64,000 nt of DNA from Halomonas salinarum (GTDB taxonomy: Bacteria > Pseudomonadota > Gammaproteobacteria > Pseudomonadales > Halomonadaceae), in contig NZ_WWNB01000002.1 in NCBI RefSeq assembly GCF_012062845.1, positions 186,001-250,000 of the forward strand, given 5' to 3'. Below are positions 44,806-53,787 of this stretch, piece by piece. Below the pieces are notes generated by a model that ran no database searches, was not told the DNA's origin, and was given only the letters and a program-made list of their open reading frames with translations. The first letter of the stretch is position 1, and the number at the start of each line of letters is the position of its first letter. The position numbers were made by a program, and so were the translations under genes.

Positions 44806-45369
44806 ATGTCCCGATCCCTCGCCCGCCATCGAGCCAGGCACGACCCGCACCGGGGCGGCCGCGACGACGGGCCGATCTTCGTCATCCAGCAGCACGACGC
44901 CTCTACCCTCCACTACGACTTCCGCCTCGAGGTCGAGGGCGTGCTCAAGTCCTGGGCGGTCCCCAAGGGCCCCTCCACCGATCCGCGGGACAAGCGCCTG
45001 GCCATCCCCACCGCGGACCATCCCCTGGCCTATGCCGACTTCGAGGGCGTGATCCCCGCGGGCCAGTACGGCGCCGGCAGCGTGCTGATCTGGGATCGCG
45101 GCCACTACCGCAACCTCCAGGAGAGCGAGGACGCGCCCTCGATCGCCGAGCAGCTCGCCGACGGCCACGCCACCATCTGGCTGGAGGGGCATAAGCTGCG
45201 CGGCGGCTATGCCTTGATCCACACCCGGCTGGAGAAGGGCAAGGACTGGCTGCTGGTGAAGATCGACGACGCGGCCGCGGACGCCCGGCGCAACCCCGTC
45301 TCCACCGAGCCCGCCTCGGTCGTCAGTGGGCGCACCCTGGCACAGGTCGCCGCCGAGGAGGAGGACTGA
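44806..45369 (+). CDS. Stand-alone LigD-type 3'-phosphoesterase domain protein
   Basis: 187 aa corresponding to only the N-terminal phosphoesterase (PE) module of LigD, which trims 3'-phosphates and ribonucleotides at DNA breaks. Motifs: FVIQQHDASTLHYDFRLEVE (about 25-44) with the catalytic His and Asp, AVPKGPSTDP, and HPLAYADFEGVIPAGQYGAG (about 72-91). There are no polymerase or ligase domains and no Ku gene in the window. Confidence 0.88.
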   Translation: MSRSLARHRARHDPHRGGRDDGPIFVIQQHDASTLHYDFRLEVEGVLKSWAVPKGPSTDPRDKRLAIPTADHPLAYADFEGVIPAGQYGAGSVLIWDRGHYRNLQESEDAPSIAEQLADGHATIWLEGHKLRGGYALIHTRLEKGKDWLLVKIDDAAADARRNPVSTEPASVVSGRTLAQVAAEEED

Positions 45370-45376
45370 GCCGGTC

Positions 45377-46042
45377 TCAGGTCGGCGGCAGATGGCCGCT
45401 CTTGACGTAGAGCAGCGCCCCCAGCGCCTCGCTAAAAGGCGCATGCCGGCTACCCGCCGGCAGACGCAGCCAGCTGCCGGCCGGATAGGCACCGTCCGCG
45501 TCGTGCAGGCAGCCCTCCAGCACCAGGTATTCCGCGCCCCCGGGCAGACCTCGCTCGCCGCCCCGGGTATGCGACGCCCAACGCTCGAGGCGAACCCGCT
45601 CGTCCGCGAAGGCGTGCAGCGGCATCACCTCGACGCCCTCGACCCGCCCCGGCCGCCAGGGAGCCGTACGCGTGTCCAGGGCAAGCTGCACGTCATCCTC
45701 GGGATCGAACTGATGCAGCTTGACGAAGATCGTCGCCCCCTCGGCGCCAACCCGCGGCGCATGGCGGCTGCCGATCGGGTTGCGCAGATAGTAGCCGGCG
45801 GGATAACGACCATGTTCATCGCCGAACTCGCCTGAAAGCACCAGAATCTCCTCGCCACCACCATGCTCGTGCACGGGAAAGGTGCTGTCGGGGGCATAGC
45901 GCACCAGTGAGGTGGCTCGGGCCACCTCATCGCCGACACGATCGAGCATCATTCGCTCCACGCCTGACACCGGGGATTCGATCCAGTGGTAGTCATCGGG
46001 CCTGACGACCGCCCGTCGAGAAAAATCGGCATTGAGTCGCAT
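45377..46042 (-). CDS. Double-cupin protein, ChrR-type
   Basis: 221 aa with two cupin domains. The first has HEHGGGEEILVLSGEF (about 58-73) and the second GGAEYLVLEGCL (about 168-179). They match the ChrR anti-sigma-factor cupin and 2,4-diketopentane-dioxygenase-like families. The N-terminal zinc anti-sigma domain of true ChrR is absent, so regulation of a sigma factor is unlikely. It converges with the LigD-PE gene with 7 bp between the ends. Confidence 0.8.
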   Translation of the reverse strand: MRLNADFSRRAVVRPDDYHWIESPVSGVERMMLDRVGDEVARATSLVRYAPDSTFPVHEHGGGEEILVLSGEFGDEHGRYPAGYYLRNPIGSRHAPRVGAEGATIFVKLHQFDPEDDVQLALDTRTAPWRPGRVEGVEVMPLHAFADERVRLERWASHTRGGERGLPGGAEYLVLEGCLHDADGAYPAGSWLRLPAGSRHAPFSEALGALLYVKSGHLPPT

Positions 46043-46242
46043 CGCAGCACCTTGGGGGTTGAGGAATAGGTATCAGACCGGATTGTCACCCGGCTCACCG
46101 CCCCCGTCATCTCGTGATTGAACCGCCGGCATCCGCCGCTGCGCCATCGGGCCCGATTCTTGCAATAAATATTGATGCCCACCTGCGTTAAGCTAGTCGC
46201 CGGGCATCATTTCGCCGAATCGACCCAGAAAAGGACCCTGCC

Positions 46243-48063
46243 TTGGCCATCGACCTGCTCTACAACGTCCTGATCTTCCTCGCCGCGGCGGTGCTCATCG
46301 TACCACTTTTCAAGCGCCTGGGGCTCGGCGAGGTACTCGGCTACCTGGCCGCCGGGGTGGTGATCGGCCCCTCGGCGCTGGCCCTGGTGCCGGACGCCGA
46401 TGCGGTGCTGCAGTTCTCCCAGGTAGGCATCGTCTTCCTGCTGTTCGTGATCGGGCTCGAGCTAAAGCCCTCCCGACTCCAGCTGATGCACCGGGCGATC
46501 TTTCGCTTCGGCGGCCTGCAGGTCGCCGTCACGACGCTTGCGCTCTCGGCGGCGGCCTGGGGGCTGGGCCTGCCCCCGGTGGCGGCCCTGGTGGTGGGAT
46601 TCAGCCTGGGGCTATGCTCCACCCCGCTGGTGCTACAGCTGCTCGGTGAGCGTCACGAGCTGCAGACTCGCCACGGTCGCAATGCCTTTTCGCTGCTGCT
46701 GTTTCAGGATCTGGCGGCGATCCCGGTGCTGGCGGCGATCCCGATCCTTGGCGCCGGCTCGCTACTGGCCGCGGGCATCACACCGCTACTCACCGAAATG
46801 GCCATCGCCATCGGCGCCTTCGCCGTGCTGATCATCGGCGGACGGCTGCTGCTGCGCCCGCTGTTTCGCTTCGCCGCCGGCACCGAGAGCCGCGAAGTCT
46901 TCTCGGGCACCGTGCTGCTGGTGGTGATCGGCGCGGCGCTGCTGATGGCGCTGGCCGGCCTGTCGATGGCACTGGGCGCCTTCATCGCCGGCGTGCTGCT
47001 GGCCGACTCCGAATACCGCCACAACATCGAGGCCGATATCGAGCCCTTCCGCGGCCTGCTGCTGGGGCTCTTCTTCATGGCGGTGGGCATGACCGCCCAG
47101 ATCGGCCTGCTCACCGAGATGCCGTGGATCATTCTTGGCCTGACCGCCGCCCTGCTGCTGGCCAAGGGCCTCTCCGTGCTGGCGGCATCGAAGCTCTATG
47201 GCACCAGCTGGAAGGAAGCCACCACGCTTGCCATGCTGCTCTCCCAGGGCGGCGAGTTCGGCTTCGTGCTGCTCACGGCGGCCGGCAGCGCCGCGCTGCT
47301 GGATAGCGAGCTGGTCAACCTGCTGGTGCTGGTGGTGTCGCTGTCGATGGCGGCCACGCCGCTACTGTATCTCGTCCACGTGCGCGGCATTCGTCCGCTG
47401 TTCAAGGGCAAGCGCAAGAAGCCCAGCTTCGATGAGCCGGTGGACGAGTCGCCCCAGATCATCATCGCCGGCTTCGGCCGCTTCGGGCAGATCATGGGTC
47501 GCGCCCTGCAGGGCCTGAAGATTCCCTATACGGTGCTCGACATCAACGCCGACCAGGTCGAGTTCGTGCGTCGCTACGGTAACAAGGTCTACTATGGCGA
47601 TGCCTCGCGCATCGACCTGCTCGAGGCCGCCGGCGCCGACAAGGCAAGGGTGATGGTCATCGCCGTGGGCGACACCGAGCCCTCGATGCGCATCGTCGCC
47701 CAGGTGCAGCGCCAGTTCCCGCACCTGCACCTCTATGCCCGGGCACGCAATCGCTACCATGCTCACCTGCTGATGCGCGCAGGCGTCGAGCACCTGGTGC
47801 GCGAACTGCTACCATCGAGCCTGGAGCTGACCCGTGAGGTACTGATCGATTTGGGCGTGACGCGTGATCAGGCCCAGCACACCATCGACACCTTCCGCCC
47901 CCACGACGAGCAGGCCCTGCGTCGCCAGCTCGAAGTGTTCGGCAACGAGAAGAAACAGATCCAGACCGTGCAGGAGGCGGCGCGCGAGCTCGAAGCCCTC
48001 TACGAGGCCGACGAAGAGATCGTCACCTCGCTGACGCCCCCCTCACGCCCACCACAAGGATGA
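46243..48063 (+). CDS. Kef-type K+/H+ antiporter with TrkA_N domain
   Basis: 606 aa. Residues 1-385 form a CPA2-type antiporter core with about 12 hydrophobic segments, including [18 protein letters not shown] and [16 protein letters not shown]. Residues about 403-520 form a cytosolic RCK/TrkA_N domain ([19 protein letters not shown]). A charged C-terminal tail follows. This is the KefB/KefC architecture, but the exact paralogue is not clear and no KefF/G ancillary gene is adjacent. TTG start with AAGGA 7 nt upstream. Confidence 0.9.
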   Translation: MAIDLLYNVLIFLAAAVLIVPLFKRLGLGEVLGYLAAGVVIGPSALALVPDADAVLQFSQVGIVFLLFVIGLELKPSRLQLMHRAIFRFGGLQVAVTTLALSAAAWGLGLPPVAALVVGFSLGLCSTPLVLQLLGERHELQTRHGRNAFSLLLFQDLAAIPVLAAIPILGAGSLLAAGITPLLTEMAIAIGAFAVLIIGGRLLLRPLFRFAAGTESREVFSGTVLLVVIGAALLMALAGLSMALGAFIAGVLLADSEYRHNIEADIEPFRGLLLGLFFMAVGMTAQIGLLTEMPWIILGLTAALLLAKGLSVLAASKLYGTSWKEATTLAMLLSQGGEFGFVLLTAAGSAALLDSELVNLLVLVVSLSMAATPLLYLVHVRGIRPLFKGKRKKPSFDEPVDESPQIIIAGFGRFGQIMGRALQGLKIPYTVLDINADQVEFVRRYGNKVYYGDASRIDLLEAAGADKARVMVIAVGDTEPSMRIVAQVQRQFPHLHLYARARNRYHAHLLMRAGVEHLVRELLPSSLELTREVLIDLGVTRDQAQHTIDTFRPHDEQALRRQLEVFGNEKKQIQTVQEAARELEALYEADEEIVTSLTPPSRPPQG

Positions 48064-48067
48064 CTCC

Positions 48068-48217
48068 CTGGCTGGTGCAAGCCTACTGAGCCTGATCGAT
48101 GACATCGCCACCCTGCTCGACGACGTCTCGTTGATGACCAAGGTGGCGGCCAGGAAGACCGCCGGCGTGCTCGGCGATGACCTGGCGCTGAACGCCTTGC
48201 GTGGCCGCCTCGCCTAG
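48068..48217 (+). pseudogene. DUF808 (YedI-family) gene fragment
   Basis: A short frame with no ATG reads [20 protein letters not shown] followed by [20 protein letters not shown], which is the conserved N-terminus of DUF808 membrane proteins (about 300 aa). CTG stands where the start codon should be, and after LNA the frame runs into unrelated codons and a stop at 48215. Only about 44 of 300 residues remain. Confidence 0.8.
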
Positions 48218-48238
48218 CCATGCCGGAAAGCGCCTGCC

Positions 48239-50587
48239 TCAGGGCAGGCGCCACCAGCCCGGCAGCAGGGCCCTGACCTCGGGCCTGGCGAAGCGATCAT
48301 CCATCAGCACCACCACGCCGCGATCCTCAGGGGTGCGAATCACCCGGCCGGCGGCCTGCACCACCTTGTTGATGCCCGGGTACTGGTAGGCGTAGTCGAA
48401 ACCGCGACCGAAGCGCGCCTCGAGCCGTTCACGCAGGGTCTCCTGCCGGGGGCCTACCGGCGGCAGACCCAGGGTGGCGATAAAGGCGCCGATCAGGCGC
48501 TCGCCGGGCAGGTCGATGCCCTCGGCGAAGGCCCCGCCCAGTACTGCGAAACCGATGCCCCCCCCACCCGGTACGAAACGCGCGAGAAAGGCCTCCCGGG
48601 CCGACTCATCCATGCCCCGCGCCTGGCACCAGACGGGAATCTCGCCATGGGCGTCGCCAAAGCGTACGGCGACCGCTTCCAGATAGGCGAAGCTGCTGAA
48701 GAAGGCCAGATAGTTGCCCGGCCTGCGCTGGAACTGCTCGGCAAGGGTCGCGACGATCGGCTCGATGGAGGCCTCTCGATGGGCGTAGCGGGTCGAGATG
48801 TCGCGGCGAATGCGCACCTCGAGCTGCTCGCCAGCGAAGGGGGAAGCCACTTCGAGGCTGGCGGTATTGTCGGGCAGGCCCAGCAGGTCGCGGAAATAGC
48901 CTCCCGGCGAGAGGGTCGCCGAGAACAGCACCGCGCTGTGGCTGGCCGCGAAGCGCGGTGCCAGGAAGGACGCCGGGATCAGGTTGCGCAGCGCCAGCCG
49001 AGCGCGCCCGCGACCGCTGCGGGTCAGCTCAAAGAGCGAATGATCATCGAAGGCCTCGGCAAGGCGGATGAAGGCCAGCGCCTCGAAGAGAAACTCCTGC
49101 AGGGCCGGGTCTACCTCGCCGGGATGCTCGGCCAGGTAATCGGTAATCGCCGTCGCTGTCTGGGCGAGCGCCCTGAGCATCGCTGTGGGCGGCGCGGACA
49201 GCACCTGATAGTCGGGGTCTCGGTCCATGCCGCCGCCCTTCTGCCTGGCTTCAGCCTTCTTTGCACCTTTGCTCTCGCTCTGGCCCTCCTCTGTGTCGTC
49301 CTCCCGGCCCAGGGTCGCCCACTGGCGTCCGAGCCGCGCCAAGGGGCGAGCCAGGGCCGGCGGTGCCTGACGGCGCAACGCGGCAAGACGGCGCTGATCG
49401 AGTTCGGCGCTATACATGCCCCGCGCCCGATCGATCAGATTGTGGGCCTCGTCGACCAGCACCCCGACCCGCCAGTCATGGACCTGGGTCAGCGCATACA
49501 GCAGGGCGTGAACATCGAAATAGTGATTGACGTCGCCGACCACCACATCGCACCAGCGGGCCAGCTCCTGCCCCAGGTAGTAGGGGCAGACCTGATGCTC
49601 CAGCGCCACCTCGCGCAGCGCTGCCCGATCGAGCCGCCCGCGCGCGACGCCGGCCTCACGCGCCGCGGGCAGGCGATCGTAGAAGCCCCGGGCCAGCGGA
49701 CAGGCATCGCCATGACAGGCCGCCTCCGGATATTCACAGGCCTTGTCGCGAGCGATCAGCTCAAGCACCCGTACGCCTTGCCGTGGCTCAAGAGAGGCAT
49801 CCAGTTGCTCCAGCGCCTCCAGTGCCAGGCGCCGTCCCGGGGTCTTCATGGTCAGGAAGAACACTCGGTCCAGCCCCTGACGAGGCATGGCGGTGAGCAT
49901 CGGAAACAGGGTCCCCAGCGTCTTGCCGATGCCGGTGGGTGCCTGGAGCAGCAGCGCGCGCGAGGTGCTCGCCGCCTTGTAGACCGCCTCGGCCAGCGGC
50001 CGCTGGCCGGTTCGAAAATCGGCGAAGGGAAAGGAGAACTTACGAAGGGCAGCGTCGCGGCGCGCACGATGCTCGCTTTCCTGCTTGGCCCAGGCCATGT
50101 AGCGCCTGCAGTGATCGTGGAACACCGCCTCCAGCTCCGAGGCCGTGCGGGTCTCGCTGAGCCGGGTCTCGCGGCCGCTGCCGAGTTCCAGGTAGACGAG
50201 CGCCAGGCTCAGGCGCTCGAGCCCCCGGGCCCGGCACAACAGGGCGCCATAGACATAGAGCTGCGCCCAGTGCAGGGCCCGCTGGTTATCGGCCATGCGC
50301 GAAAGATCACCACGATGGGTCTTGACCTCCTCTAGACAGCCTTGTGTCGCGTCGACGCCGTCGGCACGGCCGCTGACCACGAGGGTCTGGCCCGTCTCGT
50401 CGACGTGCTGGCCTTCGAGGGCCACCTCGGACTCGAAGGTCGCGTCCGCGGCCCGGCGGCGCTCGGCGATCAGCGCATGGCCGGCGATGCCTTCGCTGGC
50501 GGTGGGCGACGGCGTGAAGCGATGATCGAGATCGCCACGCCGGGCGGTGAAATCGCAAAGCGCCCGCACCGCGACCTTGAGGCTCAC
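48239..50587 (-). CDS. XPD/DinG-like ATP-dependent DNA helicase
   Basis: 782-aa superfamily 2 helicase. Walker A is LLLQAPTGIGKTLGTLFP (about 210-227); the DEAH box is LVDEAHNLID. A cysteine set between them (CEYPEAACHGDACPLA, then CPYYLG) fits the Fe-S cluster of XPD/DinG. Motif VI is QAAGRVIRTPEDRG. The first 170 residues carry PD-(D/E)xK-nuclease-like residues (GRADGV, EEVKTH), so the protein may cut as well as unwind. The gene start overlaps the stop of the upstream FAN1-like gene by 4 bp. Confidence 0.87.
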   Translation of the reverse strand: MSLKVAVRALCDFTARRGDLDHRFTPSPTASEGIAGHALIAERRRAADATFESEVALEGQHVDETGQTLVVSGRADGVDATQGCLEEVKTHRGDLSRMADNQRALHWAQLYVYGALLCRARGLERLSLALVYLELGSGRETRLSETRTASELEAVFHDHCRRYMAWAKQESEHRARRDAALRKFSFPFADFRTGQRPLAEAVYKAASTSRALLLQAPTGIGKTLGTLFPMLTAMPRQGLDRVFFLTMKTPGRRLALEALEQLDASLEPRQGVRVLELIARDKACEYPEAACHGDACPLARGFYDRLPAAREAGVARGRLDRAALREVALEHQVCPYYLGQELARWCDVVVGDVNHYFDVHALLYALTQVHDWRVGVLVDEAHNLIDRARGMYSAELDQRRLAALRRQAPPALARPLARLGRQWATLGREDDTEEGQSESKGAKKAEARQKGGGMDRDPDYQVLSAPPTAMLRALAQTATAITDYLAEHPGEVDPALQEFLFEALAFIRLAEAFDDHSLFELTRSGRGRARLALRNLIPASFLAPRFAASHSAVLFSATLSPGGYFRDLLGLPDNTASLEVASPFAGEQLEVRIRRDISTRYAHREASIEPIVATLAEQFQRRPGNYLAFFSSFAYLEAVAVRFGDAHGEIPVWCQARGMDESAREAFLARFVPGGGGIGFAVLGGAFAEGIDLPGERLIGAFIATLGLPPVGPRQETLRERLEARFGRGFDYAYQYPGINKVVQAAGRVIRTPEDRGVVVLMDDRFARPEVRALLPGWWRLP

Positions 50588-52329
50588 GGTGTCGGTGCTC
50601 TCAGGCAGGCATCAGGCGGTTCTTCCAAGCTGTCTTGCCAGCGCACCTCGCAGACCGCCGCGGGAATGCCCTGCTCGGCGAAGAAGGCAAGCCAGCGGCG
50701 CTGGTTGTCCTGCAGCCGATCACCCGGGCCCTTGACCTCGATCAGCCGATAACCGGCGCCACCGTCTGCCTCCGGCCAGAACTGAATCAGATCGGGAAGC
50801 CCGGCACGGTTGGCTCGCGGGTCCTCAAGCAGGCGCTCGAAGCACGCCCGCAGATGTGTTGCCGGGATACAGGTAAGCGCGCGTTCGAGCAGTACCTCGT
50901 CGAGAATGCCCCAGTGCACGAAGGGCGAGGTCAGGCCCTGCTTGTCCTTAAGGTGCCCGCGCAGGGTGGCAAGGTAGCGGCCATCATCGAGCTCAGCGAG
51001 GCAGGCCTCGAAAAGAGCCCGGCGACGGCTGACGAAATCCTCGCGGTAGAGATCCGCCGGCCCGCTATGGAAGGGGTGGAAGAAGGCGCCGGGCAGCGGG
51101 GCGAAGATCGCCGGCCAGCACAGCAGGCCGAAGAGCCCGGTGATCAGGGTGTTTTCCACATAGTGCAGCGGAGCCGACTCATGGCCGAGATGATCCTGCA
51201 CGGCAATCTCCACCCGGCCGGGCGCGGCCGGCAGGGTCAGGGTGAAGTGCTCGGGCGCGGGGGCCCGGTTCGTCGACACCGGCTGACCCAGGCGGCGGCC
51301 CAGCCGAGTCACGAGGCGCGCCATCGCCTGCGCCTCGGCGGCATCACGGGGGGCCACCAGGGCCTGAGTGGCAGCATCGAGCGTCGCTTCGATCTCGGCC
51401 TCATTTTCCGCGCGACGCTCTGCCAGTCGCAGCGCCCGCACCCGTGCCTCGGGGTGGCTGGAGTGGGGATAGAGCTCGGCGGCAAGTGCGACATCCCCTT
51501 GACGCTCGGCCTCGCGGGCGAGTCGGAAGATCAGCCGCCCGCGGCGCGTCTGCAGCCAGGCATTGGAGGGGCGGTCGGGCAGGCTCTCGAGCAGCCGGGG
51601 CCACAGCGCGGCCGGCGGCTCACCGGCGTCGAGTCGCTCGCGCAGGCCTTCCAGGGCCAGGTAGGTATCCACCTCGTGACGCGCCTGGAAGGCACGGGAA
51701 TCGTCGCTGAAGGCGACCCGCTCGAAGCGCTGATGGCCAAGCTCGGCGAGCACGAATTCCGAGAAATCCTGGCGCAGATTGCCAAAGAACATCAGTCGCA
51801 GCCGCTCGCAGAGTGGCATGCAGGTGAGTTCCACCACGGCATCACTCTCGGGCGCGCCCCAGCCAATGAAGGAATGAGCATCGACTCGCTGCGGGCTCAG
51901 GGCCTCGAATAGTCGCGTCTTGCTGGCGCCTGCCGGCAAACCGGCGGCGCGGATGTCATCCGCCAGCCACAGGCGAAGCTCGGCGAGGGTGGCAAGGCCG
52001 AACAGCGCGTCAAGCTCCAGCAGCGGGGCGTCATCAACGACCCCTGCGGCGACCAGCGGCGCCAACGCCAGACAGGGGTCGCCGATCTCGGCATAGCGAA
52101 GCTTGGCGAGACGAAAGCGCTGGCCCTTGCGCATCACCATGCGCGTGAGCAGTGCCAGCGAGGCGTCAGGCAATTCTCCGAGACACGCCAGGGTGGCGCG
52201 CTCCTCGCCTGTCAGCAAGTCGGGATAGCGCGCGACGACCCAGTCGAGCACGAAGCGAAAGTTGGTCAGGTAGTAGCGGGGATCATCCAGGGAGGCGGTG
52301 ACCGGCGCCGACGGCGAGGCACTGTTCAT
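50584..52329 (-). CDS. FAN1-like VRR-NUC structure-specific nuclease
   Basis: 581 aa. The C-terminus is a VRR-NUC domain with the catalytic PD...ExK set: LPDLIQFWPEADG and LIEVKGPGDRLQDNQRRWL (about 535-553). The middle is helical and TPR-like, and the N-terminus (LLTRMVMRKGQRFRLAKLRY) is the conserved FAN1 start. Pseudomonas FAN1 cleaves 5' flaps and unhooks interstrand cross-links. Coupling with the helicase suggests a joint role in cross-link repair. Confidence 0.88.
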   Translation of the reverse strand: MNSASPSAPVTASLDDPRYYLTNFRFVLDWVVARYPDLLTGEERATLACLGELPDASLALLTRMVMRKGQRFRLAKLRYAEIGDPCLALAPLVAAGVVDDAPLLELDALFGLATLAELRLWLADDIRAAGLPAGASKTRLFEALSPQRVDAHSFIGWGAPESDAVVELTCMPLCERLRLMFFGNLRQDFSEFVLAELGHQRFERVAFSDDSRAFQARHEVDTYLALEGLRERLDAGEPPAALWPRLLESLPDRPSNAWLQTRRGRLIFRLAREAERQGDVALAAELYPHSSHPEARVRALRLAERRAENEAEIEATLDAATQALVAPRDAAEAQAMARLVTRLGRRLGQPVSTNRAPAPEHFTLTLPAAPGRVEIAVQDHLGHESAPLHYVENTLITGLFGLLCWPAIFAPLPGAFFHPFHSGPADLYREDFVSRRRALFEACLAELDDGRYLATLRGHLKDKQGLTSPFVHWGILDEVLLERALTCIPATHLRACFERLLEDPRANRAGLPDLIQFWPEADGGAGYRLIEVKGPGDRLQDNQRRWLAFFAEQGIPAAVCEVRWQDSLEEPPDACLRAPTP

Positions 52330-52392
52330 TCGTCCATGCTAGCAAGGAAGCCATGATCCCGACCAGCACGCCCGGCCCCGGATGAGACGACC

Positions 52393-53787
52393 TCAACTCG
52401 CTTCCCGCGGTCGCGCCGCGGCCAGTTCGCGGGCTTCCCACTGCAGGGCGGCGCGCCGCCCCCGGGGCTGATCGACGGCCAGGCAGATCAGGATGGCGAT
52501 CACGAACAGCGCGGCACAGAGCAGGATCGAGGCCTTGAGGCCCACCACCGACTGCAACAGCCCCAGGCCGATGATGCCGATCACCCCGGCAAGCTTGTTG
52601 GCCAGGCCCCAGAAGCCGAAGAATTCCGCCGCCTTGTGCGATGGCGAGAAGAGCCCCACCAGGGCGCGGCTCGCCGACTGACTGGAGCCCAGGCTGAGCC
52701 CCGCCAGGCAGCCCACCACCAGGAACAGCTGCTGAGGCTCCCAACCGAGGCCCAGAGTGGCGTTGAGCCAGGCGGTCAGTTCCGGCGTGGCCCAGATGGC
52801 GAGAATCGCCAGCACCCACAGGCAGAGAGTCAGCAGGTAGGTGGGCTTGGCGCCGAGCCGGTCCTGAATGGCGCCGAAGCCCAGGGCACCTGCCGCCGCG
52901 GTGATCTGCACGATGATGAACATCAGGTTGCGGGTCGTGGTGTCCCAGCCGATCACCTGAGCGCCGTAAATGAAGGCGAAGGCGATGATGATATAGACGC
53001 CCGCCATCGAGAACACCAGCGAAACCAGGAAGATGCCCAGGTCACGAAAACGCTTGAGCTCATGAAAGGTGGTGCCGACCCGCGCCCAGGCGATGGCGGT
53101 GTAGCCGCGGCCCGGCGGCAACCGCTGGGGCGTGCCGCGCTCCTTGAGCCACAGGAAGGTAGGGATGGCCGTGATCAGGAAGAAGCCCGCCGCGAAGGGA
53201 CCGACCCAGCGGATACGCTCGAAGTTCTCGGCGGTCGCCTCGCCCAGCACCATCAACGTAAAGCCCGCAGCGAACAGGCCGCCCACATAGCCTAAAGCCC
53301 AGCCGAAGCCGGAGATCTTGCCCAGTGCCTCGGGCGGGCCGAGATCCGGCAGGAAAGCGGCAATAAACGACTCACCCATCGAGTAGGCGTAGTTGGATAA
53401 AACGATCAGCACGACCCCGAGCCATACATAGCCCGGCGCCACGAAGTAGAGCATTGCAGTGGAGGCCACCGTGGCCAGATAGCTTGCGAACAGGAAGCGC
53501 TTCTTGGCCGCCGAGAAATCCATGGCCGCCCCGCAGATCGGCCCGGTGGCCACCACCATCAGGTAGCTCAGTGCCAGGGCGGCACTCCACAAGAGGTTGG
53601 CGAAACGGTAGTCATCGCCACGGTCGCCAACGATCACCGTGGTGAACAGCTCGCCGAACACCACGGTAATGATCAACAGGGTAAAGGCCTGGTTGGCGAA
53701 GTCGAACATCGCCCAGCCAAGGATTTCCTTGCGCGAGGCGCGTGTTGTCTCCGGCAACGCCCCCACGGCCGCCGCGGCTAGGGTCAT
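52393..53787 (-). CDS. MFS transporter, UMF1 (Atg22-like) family
   Basis: 464 aa with about 12 transmembrane segments. The opening EILGWAMFDFANQAFTLLI and the GxAxDRxGAKP-type loop (IQDRLGAKPTYLLT) identify the UMF1 family. Substrate unknown; yeast Atg22 exports amino acids from the vacuole. The ATG is fixed by a 4-bp overlap (ATGA) with the end of the upstream diguanylate cyclase gene. Confidence 0.87.
   Translation of the reverse strand: MTLAAAAVGALPETTRASRKEILGWAMFDFANQAFTLLIITVVFGELFTTVIVGDRGDDYRFANLLWSAALALSYLMVVATGPICGAAMDFSAAKKRFLFASYLATVASTAMLYFVAPGYVWLGVVLIVLSNYAYSMGESFIAAFLPDLGPPEALGKISGFGWALGYVGGLFAAGFTLMVLGEATAENFERIRWVGPFAAGFFLITAIPTFLWLKERGTPQRLPPGRGYTAIAWARVGTTFHELKRFRDLGIFLVSLVFSMAGVYIIIAFAFIYGAQVIGWDTTTRNLMFIIVQITAAAGALGFGAIQDRLGAKPTYLLTLCLWVLAILAIWATPELTAWLNATLGLGWEPQQLFLVVGCLAGLSLGSSQSASRALVGLFSPSHKAAEFFGFWGLANKLAGVIGIIGLGLLQSVVGLKASILLCAALFVIAILICLAVDQPRGRRAALQWEARELAAARPREAS

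Noticed and set aside
48647..50335. 562-codon open frame on the plus strand inside the helicase gene
   Set aside because: Antisense shadow of a gene with clear helicase motifs; the composition is Arg/Gly/Gln-rich without domains.
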